A stretch of DNA of 64,000 nucleotides from positions 310,001 through 374,000 of the forward strand of contig NZ_WQHP01000004.1 of assembly GCF_013035315.1 (NCBI RefSeq), written 5' to 3'. Below are positions 31,289 to 41,287 of the stretch, piece after piece. Each line of letters begins with the position of its first letter. The stretch's first letter is position 1. The notes below the pieces were generated by a model. It saw only the letters and a list, made by a program, of their open reading frames with translations. It had not been told where the DNA came from and did not search any database. Origin of the DNA: Ruegeria arenilitoris. Its GTDB lineage: Bacteria > Pseudomonadota > Alphaproteobacteria > Rhodobacterales > Rhodobacteraceae. The position numbers and the translations under genes are program-made.

Positions 31289-31486
31289 GCTCACCTCCGG
31301 TAGACCTTAGGTTAGATATAGGAGTTCTGCCTGTGCGTTTCATCTTGGACGGGCGAATTATTCGCTCGACCAGCCCTGTTTCCGGCGCGGATCCGCCTTT
31401 GCCTTAAAGCCGCAATCGTATTTTTTCGACGGAATGCCGCCTGCCACCCGTTTCACTTTCAATGTTGAAACGCGAAAGGGATTTTG

Positions 31487-32374
31487 ATGACCAAAACTGT
31501 CGCCATTTGGAGCGCCGCATTCGCACTGTCGACCATAGCTGCCATCGCCACCGCGCAGCACAGATTTCGATACCATGACGAAACCGAAACTCAGCCGCTG
31601 CGCCTGCAGGCCGCAACGGTTGATCCCGGAACCAGCCTGACAGAGATTTCAGAGTCCCAAAACAGCCTGAAGGTGTCAGCCAATGGGATTCCCGATCACC
31701 TTGTCGGTCGCTTCCCCAACCGAGGCAATCCGCACGGCATCTCGCAACAAAATGTCAGCTTGAAGATACCTGCCAATCCCAAATCCGCTCGAACGGTCAC
31801 ACCGCTGGAATTGGGCTGGAACTTTGGTGTGTCTTTGAACGGAGTGGTGTTCGATCCCTTGGCCGCCGAATTCTGGCACGGTGATCCTAATTCGGGTTGG
31901 TCCTACAATGCCCTCGGGGGTGCGGTTACGTTGGGACTGGATGAGAATTTCGCCCACGTGCAGCCCAACGGTAAGTACCACTATCACGGCATACCCACCG
32001 GTTTGATCGAACTGTTGGACTATGCGCCAAACCGCCACTCCCCATTGATCGGATATGCAGCGGACGGCTTTCCGATTTATGCAATGACCGGAGTCGTGGA
32101 CGGGAATGTCCAGCAAATGACATCGTCTTACCGTCTGAAAGCGGGCAACCGACCGGGTGGCGACGAGCCGGACGGAAAGCATGACGGCACGTTCAATGAA
32201 GACTATGCCTATGTCGCAGGTTCCGGGACCCTGGATGAATGTAACGGAGCCTTTACGGTTTCCCCCGAATATCCATCTGGAACCTACGCTTACTTCCTGA
32301 CGGAAAACTATCCGGTTATTCCACGCTGTTTCGCGGGCAAGCCAGATACTAGCTTTCGGTTCGGTCGTGGCTGA
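31487..32374 (+). CDS. YHYH-motif exported protein
   Basis: A 295-residue protein with an N-terminal signal peptide (residues 1-21, ending AIATAQ). The central part has GKYHYHGIPTG followed by LIGYAADGFPIYA, the hallmark of YHYH proteins, a periplasmic family with a likely metal-binding His cluster and no settled function. EDYAYVAGSGTLDECNGAF and a C-terminal YAYFLTENYPVIPRC are also typical. The ATG at 31487 follows GAAAGGG. Confidence 0.88.
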   Translation: MTKTVAIWSAAFALSTIAAIATAQHRFRYHDETETQPLRLQAATVDPGTSLTEISESQNSLKVSANGIPDHLVGRFPNRGNPHGISQQNVSLKIPANPKSARTVTPLELGWNFGVSLNGVVFDPLAAEFWHGDPNSGWSYNALGGAVTLGLDENFAHVQPNGKYHYHGIPTGLIELLDYAPNRHSPLIGYAADGFPIYAMTGVVDGNVQQMTSSYRLKAGNRPGGDEPDGKHDGTFNEDYAYVAGSGTLDECNGAFTVSPEYPSGTYAYFLTENYPVIPRCFAGKPDTSFRFGRG

Positions 32375-32398
32375 TCCGTAGGTTTAACGAGTGCAACG

Positions 32399-34099
32399 TT
32401 ACCTTTCGGTGAGTTTCAGCTCGATCCGCCGGTTCTGCGCGCGGGCCTCCGGCGTGTCGGCCGGGTTGACGGGCTGGAACTCACCAAATCCATTTGCGGC
32501 CAGACGGTTTGGCGGGATGCCCAAAGCGTCGACCATATAGCGTACCACTGACAAGGCGCGCCCCTGACTCAGCTCCCAATTGTCACGATACCGACCTGAT
32601 CCGGCCAGCGGCACGTTGTCGGTATGGCCGTCGACCCGGATCACCCAGTTCAGGCCTTCGGGGATTTCAGCGGCCACACTGCGCAAGATCGCGGCAACTT
32701 TGGCCACCTCTTGCTGCCCTACCGGGGATAGGACGGCAGAGCCGGTGTCGAACAGTACCTCGGACGAGAACACGAACCGGTCGCCTTCGATGCGAACGCC
32801 CTCTTCGTTGCCCAGAACATCGCGCAAACGACCAAAGAATTCGGAACGATAGCGCTGCAGATCCTCGGCCTGGGCCGCCAGTTCCTGATTCTGACCAGAC
32901 AGGGCCTCGGCCTCAGCTTCCAGCCGGGCGCGTTCGGCCTCTTCCAGCAGACGCCGTCGACGCTCTTCCGAAGCCGCACGGGCAAGGGCTGCGTTCAGGT
33001 CCTGACCAAGGCTTTGAATACGGATATCCGCAGCTGCGTTGCGCTCTTCATAGTCATCCAGAATAGCCTGCAACCCACCAAGCTGCTGACGCAGTGCGGC
33101 CATCTGTTGATTCAGCAAGGCTGTTTCGCGCTGAGCTTTTGCCGAAATCGCCTGCTCAGCCGAGATTGCTTCGCGGGCCACGGCCAAGAGGTTGGCGCGT
33201 TCTTCCGCCAGCGAGCGTTGTGTCTGCGCTTCGGCCTGGGCTTCGGTTTGCGCGGCAAGGGCCGCCTGCAACTGCGCTTGCAGTTCGTCAGCATCCAACG
33301 CACCAAATTGGCGTTCCAATTCAGCCCGGGCGGCCTGCGCTGCCGCCAGCAGGGTCAGCGTATCTTCGGCTTCTTTACGCTGCGCCTCCAGCGCCAGGGT
33401 CATGGCAGTTAGCTCGGCGTCCGCGTCCTGCAGGCGGTTTCGCAGGTTTTCGGCGGCGGCGGCCTCGGCCAGTCTCGCGGCCTCTTCCGCGCTGAGCTGA
33501 TCTTCCAAGTCACCGATCCGGGTCGCCTGCGCCGCGTCGCTTTGTTCCAGATCAGCGACCAGGGCTTCCAATGCCTCGCGACGTGCGGCTGCCAAACGGG
33601 CCGCCTCTGCCTGTTCGTCGATCTCAGCCCGGCTTTGCGCCAGCGCCAGGTTCAGAGCCTGCCGTTCGTCCAACAGTGCTTCGCGCTGCGCCTCAAGCGT
33701 CGAGATCGCACTACGCGCGCGGTTCTGATCCGCCAGAAGCGCCGCCACCTGCGCTTCGAAATCAGTGATGCGGGCCTGTGACAGGGCCAAATCCACTTCG
33801 GCGCGCGCAAGGGTGTCCTCGGTCTGCGACAGGGTCGCGTTCAGCGCCCCAAGGCGTGCTTGCAATCGGCTGTTTTCGCGCTCTTCAAGACCCAAGGCAC
33901 CGACCAGTGCGGCAACCTCGTCCGACAGGGCTGTCAGCTCGTCTTCTTGACCGGAAATCGTCTCGCGCAGCACGAACTGAACCACCATGAAGATGGTCAG
34001 AACGAATGTCAGAACCATCAGCAACCCGGTGATCGCGTCCACAAAGCCCGGCCAGACCGAACCCTGAAAACGTTGACCTGTGCGGCGGGACAGAGCCAT
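32399..34099 (-). CDS. MotB/OmpA-like peptidoglycan-binding stator protein with long coiled coil
   Basis: A 566-residue inner-membrane protein. One transmembrane helix at about 18-45 contains WPGFVDAITGLLMVL, where the Asp sits as the proton-carrying Asp of MotB/ExbD/TolR does. Residues about 48-410 are an Ala/Glu/Gln-rich coiled coil. The last 140 residues are an OmpA-type peptidoglycan-binding domain (DGHTDNVPLAGSGRYRDNW, NRRIELKL). Three bases separate it from the upstream ExbB/MotA-like gene. The long coiled coil, far longer than in MotB, suggests reaching across the periplasm. No flagellar, Tol or TonB gene is adjacent. Confidence 0.85.
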   Translation of the reverse strand: MALSRRTGQRFQGSVWPGFVDAITGLLMVLTFVLTIFMVVQFVLRETISGQEDELTALSDEVAALVGALGLEERENSRLQARLGALNATLSQTEDTLARAEVDLALSQARITDFEAQVAALLADQNRARSAISTLEAQREALLDERQALNLALAQSRAEIDEQAEAARLAAARREALEALVADLEQSDAAQATRIGDLEDQLSAEEAARLAEAAAAENLRNRLQDADAELTAMTLALEAQRKEAEDTLTLLAAAQAARAELERQFGALDADELQAQLQAALAAQTEAQAEAQTQRSLAEERANLLAVAREAISAEQAISAKAQRETALLNQQMAALRQQLGGLQAILDDYEERNAAADIRIQSLGQDLNAALARAASEERRRRLLEEAERARLEAEAEALSGQNQELAAQAEDLQRYRSEFFGRLRDVLGNEEGVRIEGDRFVFSSEVLFDTGSAVLSPVGQQEVAKVAAILRSVAAEIPEGLNWVIRVDGHTDNVPLAGSGRYRDNWELSQGRALSVVRYMVDALGIPPNRLAANGFGEFQPVNPADTPEARAQNRRIELKLTER

Positions 34100-34102
34100 G
34101 GG

Positions 34103-35281
34103 TTACTCTCCTTCCGGAGCGGTGCGCACGGCGCCTCTGGGCAGTGTCAGGGCTTTGACCAGCAATTCGATGTCCTTGCGCAGCTCGCTCATGCTTTCCT
34201 GTCGGCCAGCAGAGATTTCTTCGAGAATGCGAAGCAGCTGAACATCCATCGAACGCAGCCGCATCCGGCTTTCGGCATCAATGCCGTCGCCTGTGCCCTG
34301 CTCACGCATGTGGTCCAGCAGCGCGTCCTGTCCAAGGGCTACCCGCTCCAGCGCAGCGGTAACGCCTTCGGTCTCGGATTGGCGCACATTCATCTCGCCA
34401 ATTGCGTCGACCAACTGACCCAATTTGACGGAAACCGTCGCGCGATCGGACTCTTGCGCGGAAAACAGATCCTGCAGGGCATCCATCTGTTCAGACATGG
34501 CATCCAGAACGGGCGTCAAAACCGCAATCTCTGCCCCGCCCTCTTCCGCGGACGCAAAGCCCACGCGCGTGATTGAGGACAACCATTCCTCAAGCTCGCG
34601 ATAGAACCGGTTTTGTCCGTGGCCCGCAAAAAGCTCTAGCAGGCCAACGATCAGAGAGCCCGCCAGCCCCAACAAAGACGACCCGAACGCCACACCCATG
34701 CCCTGCAGTTGGGACTCGAGCCCGACCATCAGGCGGTTGAACACGGCCAGCCCTTCCTCGCCCTCTTGTGGGTTCAGGCTGCGGATCGTGTCGACAATGG
34801 CCGGAACGGTTGTCGCCAGACCAAAGAACGTCCCCAAAAGACCAAGATAGATCAGGACGTTGGTGATATAGCGGGTGATCTCGCGCTCTTCCTCGACGCG
34901 CTCCGCAACCGAGTCCAGAATCGACCGGGTTGAGCTTGAGCTGATCTGCGATCTTGCCCCCCGCTCGCGCAGCAGCGATGCCAGAGGTGCCAATAGTTGC
35001 GGTGTGCGGGCGTCTTCGCGCACGACGCCACCGACAAACGCTTCGATCCAGCGGACCGAGCCAATCAGCTGTGTGACCTGATAGAAACAGGCGAACACGC
35101 CGATTATGAAAACCAGAATGATGAAGCCGTTCAGGTATGGGTTGGCCTCGAATACCGGCAACACATATGGCAGCGCCATAAAGACACCCAAGCCCGCCAA
35201 GGCAATTGCGACCAACATCATCACAATTTGACGGATGGGATGCGAGAAATGGGGTCTCGCGCCCTGATGTGCCTGCGCCAT
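34103..35281 (-). CDS. MotA/TolQ/ExbB family proton channel protein
   Basis: A 392-residue membrane protein with four predicted helices: about 18-40, 50-72, 138-165 and 198-225. The third helix region NVLIYLGLLGTFFGLATTVPAIVDTI matches the ExbB/MotA proton-channel domain. The last 150 residues are soluble, acidic and probably coiled (VLDAMSEQMDALQDLFSAQE). It forms a two-gene unit with the MotB/OmpA-like gene, so the pair should build a proton-driven stator. Its target is unknown. Confidence 0.88.
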   Translation of the reverse strand: MAQAHQGARPHFSHPIRQIVMMLVAIALAGLGVFMALPYVLPVFEANPYLNGFIILVFIIGVFACFYQVTQLIGSVRWIEAFVGGVVREDARTPQLLAPLASLLRERGARSQISSSSTRSILDSVAERVEEEREITRYITNVLIYLGLLGTFFGLATTVPAIVDTIRSLNPQEGEEGLAVFNRLMVGLESQLQGMGVAFGSSLLGLAGSLIVGLLELFAGHGQNRFYRELEEWLSSITRVGFASAEEGGAEIAVLTPVLDAMSEQMDALQDLFSAQESDRATVSVKLGQLVDAIGEMNVRQSETEGVTAALERVALGQDALLDHMREQGTGDGIDAESRMRLRSMDVQLLRILEEISAGRQESMSELRKDIELLVKALTLPRGAVRTAPEGE

Positions 35282-35350
35282 GCGCGTGTTTCCTGGTTTT
35301 TGCCTGCTCTGGCTTGAATCTAGCCAAATTCCGCCGACGACGCCAAGGGT

Positions 35351-35881
35351 TTATGAGGTAATGGCACGCACCCGTTGCGCCAACCACTCAAGATCGGGAT
35401 CGCGCAAGTCAATCTCGGCCAGATGTTCCGCAGTGTTGTACAGGTATTCCGTGTTTGGTCCGCGCCCGCCAACTGCATGTGCGATGATCTGTGCCTGCTC
35501 TTCCAGCGGCATGCCCCCGCAATATTGGACGTGATCAGCATCAATCACATAAGTGACCGCATTGACGACCTCACCACTGGCCAACTGCACATCCAACATC
35601 TTCTCGACATAGGCCGACGAAATCAGCTCACGCTCGCGCAATTCGTGCAGGGTGCGGTCTTCGTGACCCGCCTCAACCGCCAGAGCCAATCCCTTGCAGT
35701 GGGCATCGACCTGCTCGTCCAGTGCCAGAACCAGACCGGGGTGATCTTCGGTCCCACGATGGTGGATCGAGCTCATGCAGAAGGACCGCGCATAGCCGTG
35801 CAACGTGGCGTGTTCGCTGCGCACTACCGGAAAGCCGGGATTCCACAACAGTGATCCATATCCGAAAACCCACATCGTCAT
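35351..35881 (-). CDS. ChaC-like gamma-glutamylcyclotransferase
   Basis: A 176-residue protein with VFGYGSLLWNPGFP at the N-terminus, the YGSL substrate-binding loop of gamma-glutamylcyclotransferases, and LALAVEAGHED nearby. ChaC enzymes release 5-oxoproline from glutathione. The ATG at 35881 gives MTMWVFGYGS; another ATG two codons on is equally possible. It is divergent from the DUF2125 gene (67 bases). Confidence 0.88.
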   Translation of the reverse strand: MTMWVFGYGSLLWNPGFPVVRSEHATLHGYARSFCMSSIHHRGTEDHPGLVLALDEQVDAHCKGLALAVEAGHEDRTLHELRERELISSAYVEKMLDVQLASGEVVNAVTYVIDADHVQYCGGMPLEEQAQIIAHAVGGRGPNTEYLYNTAEHLAEIDLRDPDLEWLAQRVRAITS

Positions 35882-35948
35882 AGCTCTGGTCCTTGCCCGT
35901 TTGGGCCTATAAACATCAAATTCAACGCGGGAAAAAGGGCCAACTGCC

Positions 35949-36950
35949 ATGCGTGGACTTATACGAGTCGTCATTTTCATAGCGGTTATCTGGAGCGCCT
36001 ATTGGTTCGTCGCCGGTTACGGGTTGCGCAATGCGATCACCACGTGGTTCGACAAACAGCAAGACGTTGGTTGGCAAGCGGACTTTTCAGATGTCTCAAC
36101 GGCTGGCTATCCCTTTCGCCATGTCACGCGCCTGAATAATCCCGCGCTGGCTGACCCGGTCAATGGTACCGCCTGGAGCGCCGATTGGATCGAATTCCAA
36201 AGCCCAGCAATTTGGCCCGGCCGACAGGTGCTTCGCTTTGCCGACACGCCCCAACGCCTGTCCTACTACGATCAGACGGCTACCATTGAGGCCAGCGACC
36301 TGCAGGCAGAACTACAGCTACAGCCGGGCGTGGCGTTGGTGCTGGAAAAGATGGCGTTGACCGCCGGGCCATGGTCGATCACCGATGAGGCCGAGCCTCA
36401 GGCCGGGGGCGACACACTGGCGTTGGTGATGGAACAGACCCCAATCCCGGTGGCCTATTCCGTAAAGGCCAGGATTGACGGCTTTACCCCCGGCGACGAC
36501 CTGCGCACGTTGATGCGGTCGGCGACCACTCTGCCACAGGCTTTCGAAACGCTTGAGCTGGATATGGTAGCGACGTTCAACAAGCCCTGGGACCGCTCGG
36601 CCTTGGAGCAGAGCAGGCCGCAGCCGGTCAAGATCGACCTGAAACTGGCCGAGATGAAATGGGGTGCTTTGCGTCTGTTCGCGGCGGGCGAGCTGGATGT
36701 CGACCATCAGGGTATTCCAACCGGAGAGATCGCAATCAAAGCCGAAAACTGGCGCGACATGATCGCCATGGCCAATGCAGCGGGCGCCCTGCCCGATCAG
36801 GCTGTTGACCCTGTCACGCGCGCGCTGAACTTCATGGCCGGGCTGGGCGGCAATCCAAATGCGCTGGACCTGCAACTGAACTTTCGGGATGGGTTCGTCG
36901 CGTTGGGTCCGCTGCCTTTAGGGCCCGCACCACGCCTGATCCTGCGTTAA
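35949..36950 (+). CDS. DUF2125 family membrane-anchored protein
   Basis: A 333-residue protein with a single N-terminal helix (residues 4-22) and a periplasmic beta-rich body, matching DUF2125 of alphaproteobacteria. DVSTAGYPFRHVTRL and DGFVALGPLPLGPAP are recognisable conserved ends. Function unknown; its shape recalls lipid- or envelope-associated proteins. An AAGGGCC ribosome site precedes the ATG. Its stop overlaps the convergent extensin-like gene by four bases. Confidence 0.82.
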   Translation: MRGLIRVVIFIAVIWSAYWFVAGYGLRNAITTWFDKQQDVGWQADFSDVSTAGYPFRHVTRLNNPALADPVNGTAWSADWIEFQSPAIWPGRQVLRFADTPQRLSYYDQTATIEASDLQAELQLQPGVALVLEKMALTAGPWSITDEAEPQAGGDTLALVMEQTPIPVAYSVKARIDGFTPGDDLRTLMRSATTLPQAFETLELDMVATFNKPWDRSALEQSRPQPVKIDLKLAEMKWGALRLFAAGELDVDHQGIPTGEIAIKAENWRDMIAMANAAGALPDQAVDPVTRALNFMAGLGGNPNALDLQLNFRDGFVALGPLPLGPAPRLILR

Positions 36951-37795
36951 CGGCAGTATGGCCCGCGGCGATGGCGGGCCGTATCCAGATGGAAATGATC
37001 GCGGTGATACCGATCCGAGTTCGGGCCCAAGACGGTCCCGAACGGCCCGCAGGCCCCACGCCATATCTTGGTCAGTTGCCGTTTGGACGGGTTCTTGCGC
37101 CACCCATTCAGAACGGTCACGACCTCACCATCCGCCATCTTGAACGCGGAAATGTCGATCGCACGGCCTTTGCCATGTTCGGAAATCCGCGCGCCCTTTT
37201 GGTTATTGCGCGTCCGGCACGCATAGTGCGCGGCAACCTGCAGCTCTACCACTGGACCGCGCCGTTTGAATGTTGGCTTAACGCTTTTGTCGACCCATTT
37301 GTTCAACGCAATCGCCGTACCGCAATCCATCGTCGACGGGCGGCTCAGAGCTACTCCCGATACCGACGTGATCTGAACGGCATCCTTGATGCCGCAGGCT
37401 TTGATCCGACCCGGCACACGGCCGACCGCCTTGCCCTGAATGTTGATATCGCCGCACACCGACCCTTTGCGCAACTTGCGTTTTTTGAAGAACGCCTCCT
37501 GCTCAAGGGCTTTGGGTCGCAGGTAAGGCATCAAGGACGTGTCAGGCCCCAACAAGGGCAGATCAGAGGGCCTTGCTGCAACCGCCAAAACCTGAGCAGA
37601 TACCGGACGCTGTTCGGGCCGGATGTTCGAGGTGGGCAGCTGAGGTATCGCGCTGCTAAAGGCCAGTTGCTGGGGGGCCAGAGCGGCGTCAGGCCGGGCT
37701 ACGGGGATCAACGACCGCTCAAGAACGCCAGCCTGAACGGACGCGGCACAGGCGGCCACCAATCCGATCAAAGCGGTTCTCAAGCGCTGTTTCAT
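36947..37795 (-). CDS. Extensin-like family protein (peptidase-like)
   Basis: A 282-residue exported protein with a signal peptide (residues 1-22, ending SVQAG) and an extensin-like C-terminal domain. SEHGKGRAIDIS and RYHRDHFHLD give the His/Asp/His-x-His arrangement of M15/LAS zinc peptidases, so a peptidoglycan hydrolase role is plausible. Cysteines at CGD, CGI, CGT, CRTR and CGPFG may pair in the periplasm. It is coupled to the upstream tyrA gene by a 4-bp overlap. Confidence 0.85.
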   Translation of the reverse strand: MKQRLRTALIGLVAACAASVQAGVLERSLIPVARPDAALAPQQLAFSSAIPQLPTSNIRPEQRPVSAQVLAVAARPSDLPLLGPDTSLMPYLRPKALEQEAFFKKRKLRKGSVCGDINIQGKAVGRVPGRIKACGIKDAVQITSVSGVALSRPSTMDCGTAIALNKWVDKSVKPTFKRRGPVVELQVAAHYACRTRNNQKGARISEHGKGRAIDISAFKMADGEVVTVLNGWRKNPSKRQLTKIWRGACGPFGTVLGPNSDRYHRDHFHLDTARHRRGPYCR

Positions 37796-38712
37796 GGGTT
37801 CGCTTTCCCCCGCCCAAAGTCGGGCGCATCCGTATCCTGACCCGCGTCAATGATGCCGCGGCGGATCGCACGCGTGCGGGTGAAGTAGTCGAACAATTGC
37901 TCCCCATCACCGGTGCGGATGGCGCGTTGCAATGCGAATAACTCTTCGGTGAAACGCCCAAGGATCTCAAGCGTTGCATCCTTGTTGGTCAGGAACACAT
38001 CGCGCCACATCGTTGGATCCGATGCCGCGATACGTGTGAAATCCCGGAAACCTGCCGCCGAATACTTGATGACCTCGGTATCTGTGACCCGGCGCAAGTC
38101 ATCAGCAACACCGACCATCGTGTAAGCGATCAGGTGCGGCGCGTGCGACGTGACAGCAAGTACCAGATCGTGGTGATCCGCATCCATCTCATCCACGTTC
38201 GAGCCCATGCCTTCCCAAAGCGCGCGCAGGCGGGCGATTGCATCCGGGTCCGAGCCTTCGACCGGGACCAGCAGGCACCAACGGTTGTCAAACAGCTCGG
38301 CAAAGCCGGACTCCGGACCGGAATGCTCGGTCCCCGCCAATGGGTGCGCAGGGATGAAATGCACTCCTTCGGGAATATGCGGGGACACGGCTTGGATAAC
38401 GTGCCGCTTAACCGATCCCACATCGGTCACCGTTGCCCCAGGTTTCAACGCCGACGCGATATCTGCGGCCACGGCCCCCATCGCGCCCACGGGAACACAA
38501 AGCACGACGAGGTCAGCGCCCTCAACTGCCTCTTTCGCGGTGTCACACACGCGGTCGCACAGGCCGATCCGGCGGGCGGTCTCACGGGTTGCCTCGGATC
38601 GGGCATAACCGGTTACTTCGCCAGCAAGCCCTGCGCGCTTGATGGCCCAGAACATGGACGAGGCAATCAGGCCCAGCCCGATCAGGGCCACACGGTCATA
38701 AACTTGGCTCAT
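37792..38712 (-). CDS. tyrA: Prephenate/arogenate dehydrogenase
   Basis: A 306-residue NAD(P)-dependent dehydrogenase of tyrosine synthesis. The Rossmann motif is [11 protein letters not shown], the substrate part holds [15 protein letters not shown], and [12 protein letters not shown] is the conserved helix. There is no chorismate mutase or ACT domain. Whether prephenate or arogenate is preferred cannot be read here (the name tyrC is also used). It overlaps hisC and the extensin-like gene by four bases each. Confidence 0.93.
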   Translation of the reverse strand: MSQVYDRVALIGLGLIASSMFWAIKRAGLAGEVTGYARSEATRETARRIGLCDRVCDTAKEAVEGADLVVLCVPVGAMGAVAADIASALKPGATVTDVGSVKRHVIQAVSPHIPEGVHFIPAHPLAGTEHSGPESGFAELFDNRWCLLVPVEGSDPDAIARLRALWEGMGSNVDEMDADHHDLVLAVTSHAPHLIAYTMVGVADDLRRVTDTEVIKYSAAGFRDFTRIAASDPTMWRDVFLTNKDATLEILGRFTEELFALQRAIRTGDGEQLFDYFTRTRAIRRGIIDAGQDTDAPDFGRGKANP

Positions 38713-39794
38713 GCGGCGCCCCCTTTGAACGCAGTGATGGCCGCAACAACGCGGCGGCAGGATTCTTCATCGCCCACGGTGATCCGCAGGGCGTTTGGCA
38801 GGTTGTAGCCCGCCACTCGGCGCACGATCAAACCCTTGGTTTTGAGATAATCATCACAAGCTTCAGCCTCGGCCTGATCGGCAAAACGGGCGAGGATGAA
38901 ATTGGTGCAGGACGCGTCCGAAGGCACTCCGATCTTAGCCAGTTCCTCTGACAACCACACCCGCAAACGCGCATTTTCAGCCTGACAGAAAGACAGGAAT
39001 TCCACGTCTTTCACCGCAGCTTCGGCCGCCGCCAAAGCGGTCAAGGACAGGTTGAAAGGCTGACGCACCCTGTTCAGCACATCGATGATCGACTGCGCGG
39101 CATAGCCCCAGCCGACACGCATCCCGCCCAGGCCGTACACCTTGGAAAAGGTCCGGGTCATGATCACGTTTTCAAACCGGTCCACCAAGGACGCGCCACC
39201 GTCGAACCCATCGACAAACTCGGCATAGGCCCCGTCGATTACCATCAGGCAAGTCGGCGGCAGCGCCTCGGCCAGTCGCACCAGTTCCGCCTCGGGGATC
39301 ATGGTCGAGGTCGGGTTGCCCGGGTTGGTCACGAATACGATCCGCGTCTGCCCGTTCACGGCAGCCAAAATGTTGTCGACGTCCACATGGCGTTCGCGTT
39401 CGGCCACCATAACGGGCGTCGCGCCGGCCATGCGCGCGATTATCGGGTACATCGAGAACCCATGCTCGGTATAGATCACCTCATCCCCCGGCCCGGCATA
39501 GGCCTGAGCGATGAATTGCAGCACCTCGTCACTGCCGACACCACAGATGATCCGCGCCGGTTCCAGCCCGTGACGCTCACCAACTGCCGCCCGTAGGCTA
39601 GCGTGGTCGGTGCTGGGGTAACGATGCAGAGTTTCAGCGCTGTTCCGTACAGCTTCGATCGCCTTGGGGCTGGGGCCGAACGGGTTTTCGTTCGAGCTGA
39701 GCTTGATCACATGCTCCACCCCGGCCACATGCGACTGGCCGCCCTGATAGAGCGCGATGTCCATAATGCCGGGTTGTGGGGTGATCTTATTCAT
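38709..39794 (-). CDS. hisC: Histidinol-phosphate aminotransferase
   Basis: A 361-residue fold-type I aminotransferase. Typical motifs are [12 protein letters not shown] at the N-terminus, [12 protein letters not shown], and [17 protein letters not shown] with the PLP lysine. In organisms of this group such enzymes often also transaminate aromatic keto acids, which fits coupling with tyrA. The ribosome site GGAG lies inside a 9-bp hairpin directly before the ATG (39796-39819). Confidence 0.95.
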   Translation of the reverse strand: MNKITPQPGIMDIALYQGGQSHVAGVEHVIKLSSNENPFGPSPKAIEAVRNSAETLHRYPSTDHASLRAAVGERHGLEPARIICGVGSDEVLQFIAQAYAGPGDEVIYTEHGFSMYPIIARMAGATPVMVAERERHVDVDNILAAVNGQTRIVFVTNPGNPTSTMIPEAELVRLAEALPPTCLMVIDGAYAEFVDGFDGGASLVDRFENVIMTRTFSKVYGLGGMRVGWGYAAQSIIDVLNRVRQPFNLSLTALAAAEAAVKDVEFLSFCQAENARLRVWLSEELAKIGVPSDASCTNFILARFADQAEAEACDDYLKTKGLIVRRVAGYNLPNALRITVGDEESCRRVVAAITAFKGGAA

Positions 39795-39795
39795 A

Positions 39796-39819
39796 AGAGG
39801 CTCCGTTGTTGGAGCCTCT
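39796..39819 (-). promoter_or_regulatory. Hairpin masking the hisC ribosome binding site
   Basis: A perfect 9-bp inverted repeat AGAGGCTCC, six bases, GGAGCCTCT ends one base before the hisC ATG. In the mRNA the ribosome site GGAG is part of the second arm and would be paired. It could be a translational switch, or a weak terminator of the upstream aminotransferase gene (no T-tract). Confidence 0.6.
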
Positions 39820-39858
39820 CATACCTGTCTCAACGGGTTGAGAAAAGCGGCAATTCCG

Positions 39859-41274
39859 TCACGCCGCCTTGAAACGGGCGGTCGCCGGGTCAGCGTTGTA
39901 ATACGGGGCGAACTCCTCAGTCCGGCGGGACAGGTCATTGACGCTGTCGATGATGAACTGAACCGTTTCTTCGCTCATCAGGTACGAGAAGTTCAGACGC
40001 ACCCAACCCGGTTTCTTCAATTCCTCACCCGCAGACAAAGCAGCATGCAATTCGGTGGATGTCTCTTGGTCGATCTCCAACAAGCGATGCGCATATGGCC
40101 CTGCGCATGCACAACCGCCACGCGCCTGAATGCCATAGATGTCGCTGAGCATTCGGGTGAACAGTTGCTGATGCACTGGCTGGCCCGAGTTGTCCCGGAC
40201 AAGGAATGAGAAAATCGGCAAGCGGTGCGGGTTTTCAGTGCCCAGCAGGGTCAGGTTCGGATTATCCCGCCACCCGTCCAACGCCATCTTGTTGTACTGC
40301 GCTTCGCGGTTGGCGATCTCATCCGTGCCGACGACGTCCTTGACGATAAAGGCCAGTGCGGCTCGGATATCACCGATCACGTTCGGCGTTCCGGCTTCTT
40401 CGCGCGTGGCAAGGTCTTCGCTATAGTCATGCCGCCAGGGCGAAACGAAGCTGACGGTGCCGCCACCGGGCCAGCTGGGACATGTACGGCGCACTGCTTT
40501 CTGGTTGACGATCAGAACACCCGACGCACCCGGCCCACCCGGAAACTTGTGCGGAGACACCACGATGGCATCCTTGCGCGCATCCTCTGGCCCCATATCC
40601 ATCGGCAAGTATGGCCCGCCGCCCGCATAGTCCCAGATCGAAACCGCGCCGTGAGACTTAAGCAAGCGCGTGATCGGGTCCGGGTCAGTGATGATACCCG
40701 TCACATTGGACGCGGCCGAAAAAGACCCAATGACCAGATCAGACTCCGCATTGGCCTGCAGCGCCTGGCGCAGAGCATCCATATCGACGCCGCCCTCGGG
40801 TGCTTCGGGAATTTCGATCACCTGCGCCTTGCTTTCCCGCCAGGGCAAAATGTTGGAATGATGCTCATACGGCCCGATCAAGACAACCGGCCGGTCAGCC
40901 TCCTCTACTCCCATCAGACTGACCAGCCGGTTAAGACCCGCAGTGGCACCGGACCCCGTGAAGATCACGGCATCCTCGCCCCTCGCGCCAACAATGCGGG
41001 CAATTTCCGCGCGCGCTTCGCGGCGCAGACGGGTCATGTAGGACCCGCAATAGGAGGCCTCGGTATGGCTGTTGGCATAGAAAGGCAGCACCTCATGGGC
41101 GACAAAATCCTCAACCTGCCGCATGGCACGACCCGAAGCGACGTAATCCGCATAGACCAGCGGCACGTCCCCATTCAGACCCGGGATCAGAACATTCTCT
41201 CCGATCAGCCCGTCGCGCAGGCTGGAATTGCGAGTGGTGGATTGGAGTGCTGCGCGAAAATTGGACAAGGTCAT
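39859..41274 (-). CDS. Class V aminotransferase / cysteine desulfurase-like enzyme
   Basis: A 471-residue fold-type I PLP protein. VIFTGSGATAGLNRL binds cofactor phosphate, VVSPHKFPGGPGASGVL holds the lysine, and RGGCACAGPYAHRLLE is a Cys-bearing loop like that of SufS/CsdA desulfurases. Whether it is a desulfurase or an aminotransferase is open. The ATG at 41274 follows GGAGCC. A divergent Lrp-type regulator gene 103 bases away probably controls it. Confidence 0.85.
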   Translation of the reverse strand: MTLSNFRAALQSTTRNSSLRDGLIGENVLIPGLNGDVPLVYADYVASGRAMRQVEDFVAHEVLPFYANSHTEASYCGSYMTRLRREARAEIARIVGARGEDAVIFTGSGATAGLNRLVSLMGVEEADRPVVLIGPYEHHSNILPWRESKAQVIEIPEAPEGGVDMDALRQALQANAESDLVIGSFSAASNVTGIITDPDPITRLLKSHGAVSIWDYAGGGPYLPMDMGPEDARKDAIVVSPHKFPGGPGASGVLIVNQKAVRRTCPSWPGGGTVSFVSPWRHDYSEDLATREEAGTPNVIGDIRAALAFIVKDVVGTDEIANREAQYNKMALDGWRDNPNLTLLGTENPHRLPIFSFLVRDNSGQPVHQQLFTRMLSDIYGIQARGGCACAGPYAHRLLEIDQETSTELHAALSAGEELKKPGWVRLNFSYLMSEETVQFIIDSVNDLSRRTEEFAPYYNADPATARFKAA

Positions 41275-41287
41275 CTGTAAGGCTCCG

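Noticed and set aside
32399-35881. A complete Zorya-type anti-phage system
   Set aside because: The two motor genes recall ZorA and ZorB, but no helicase or nuclease partner is adjacent and the neighbours are housekeeping-like.
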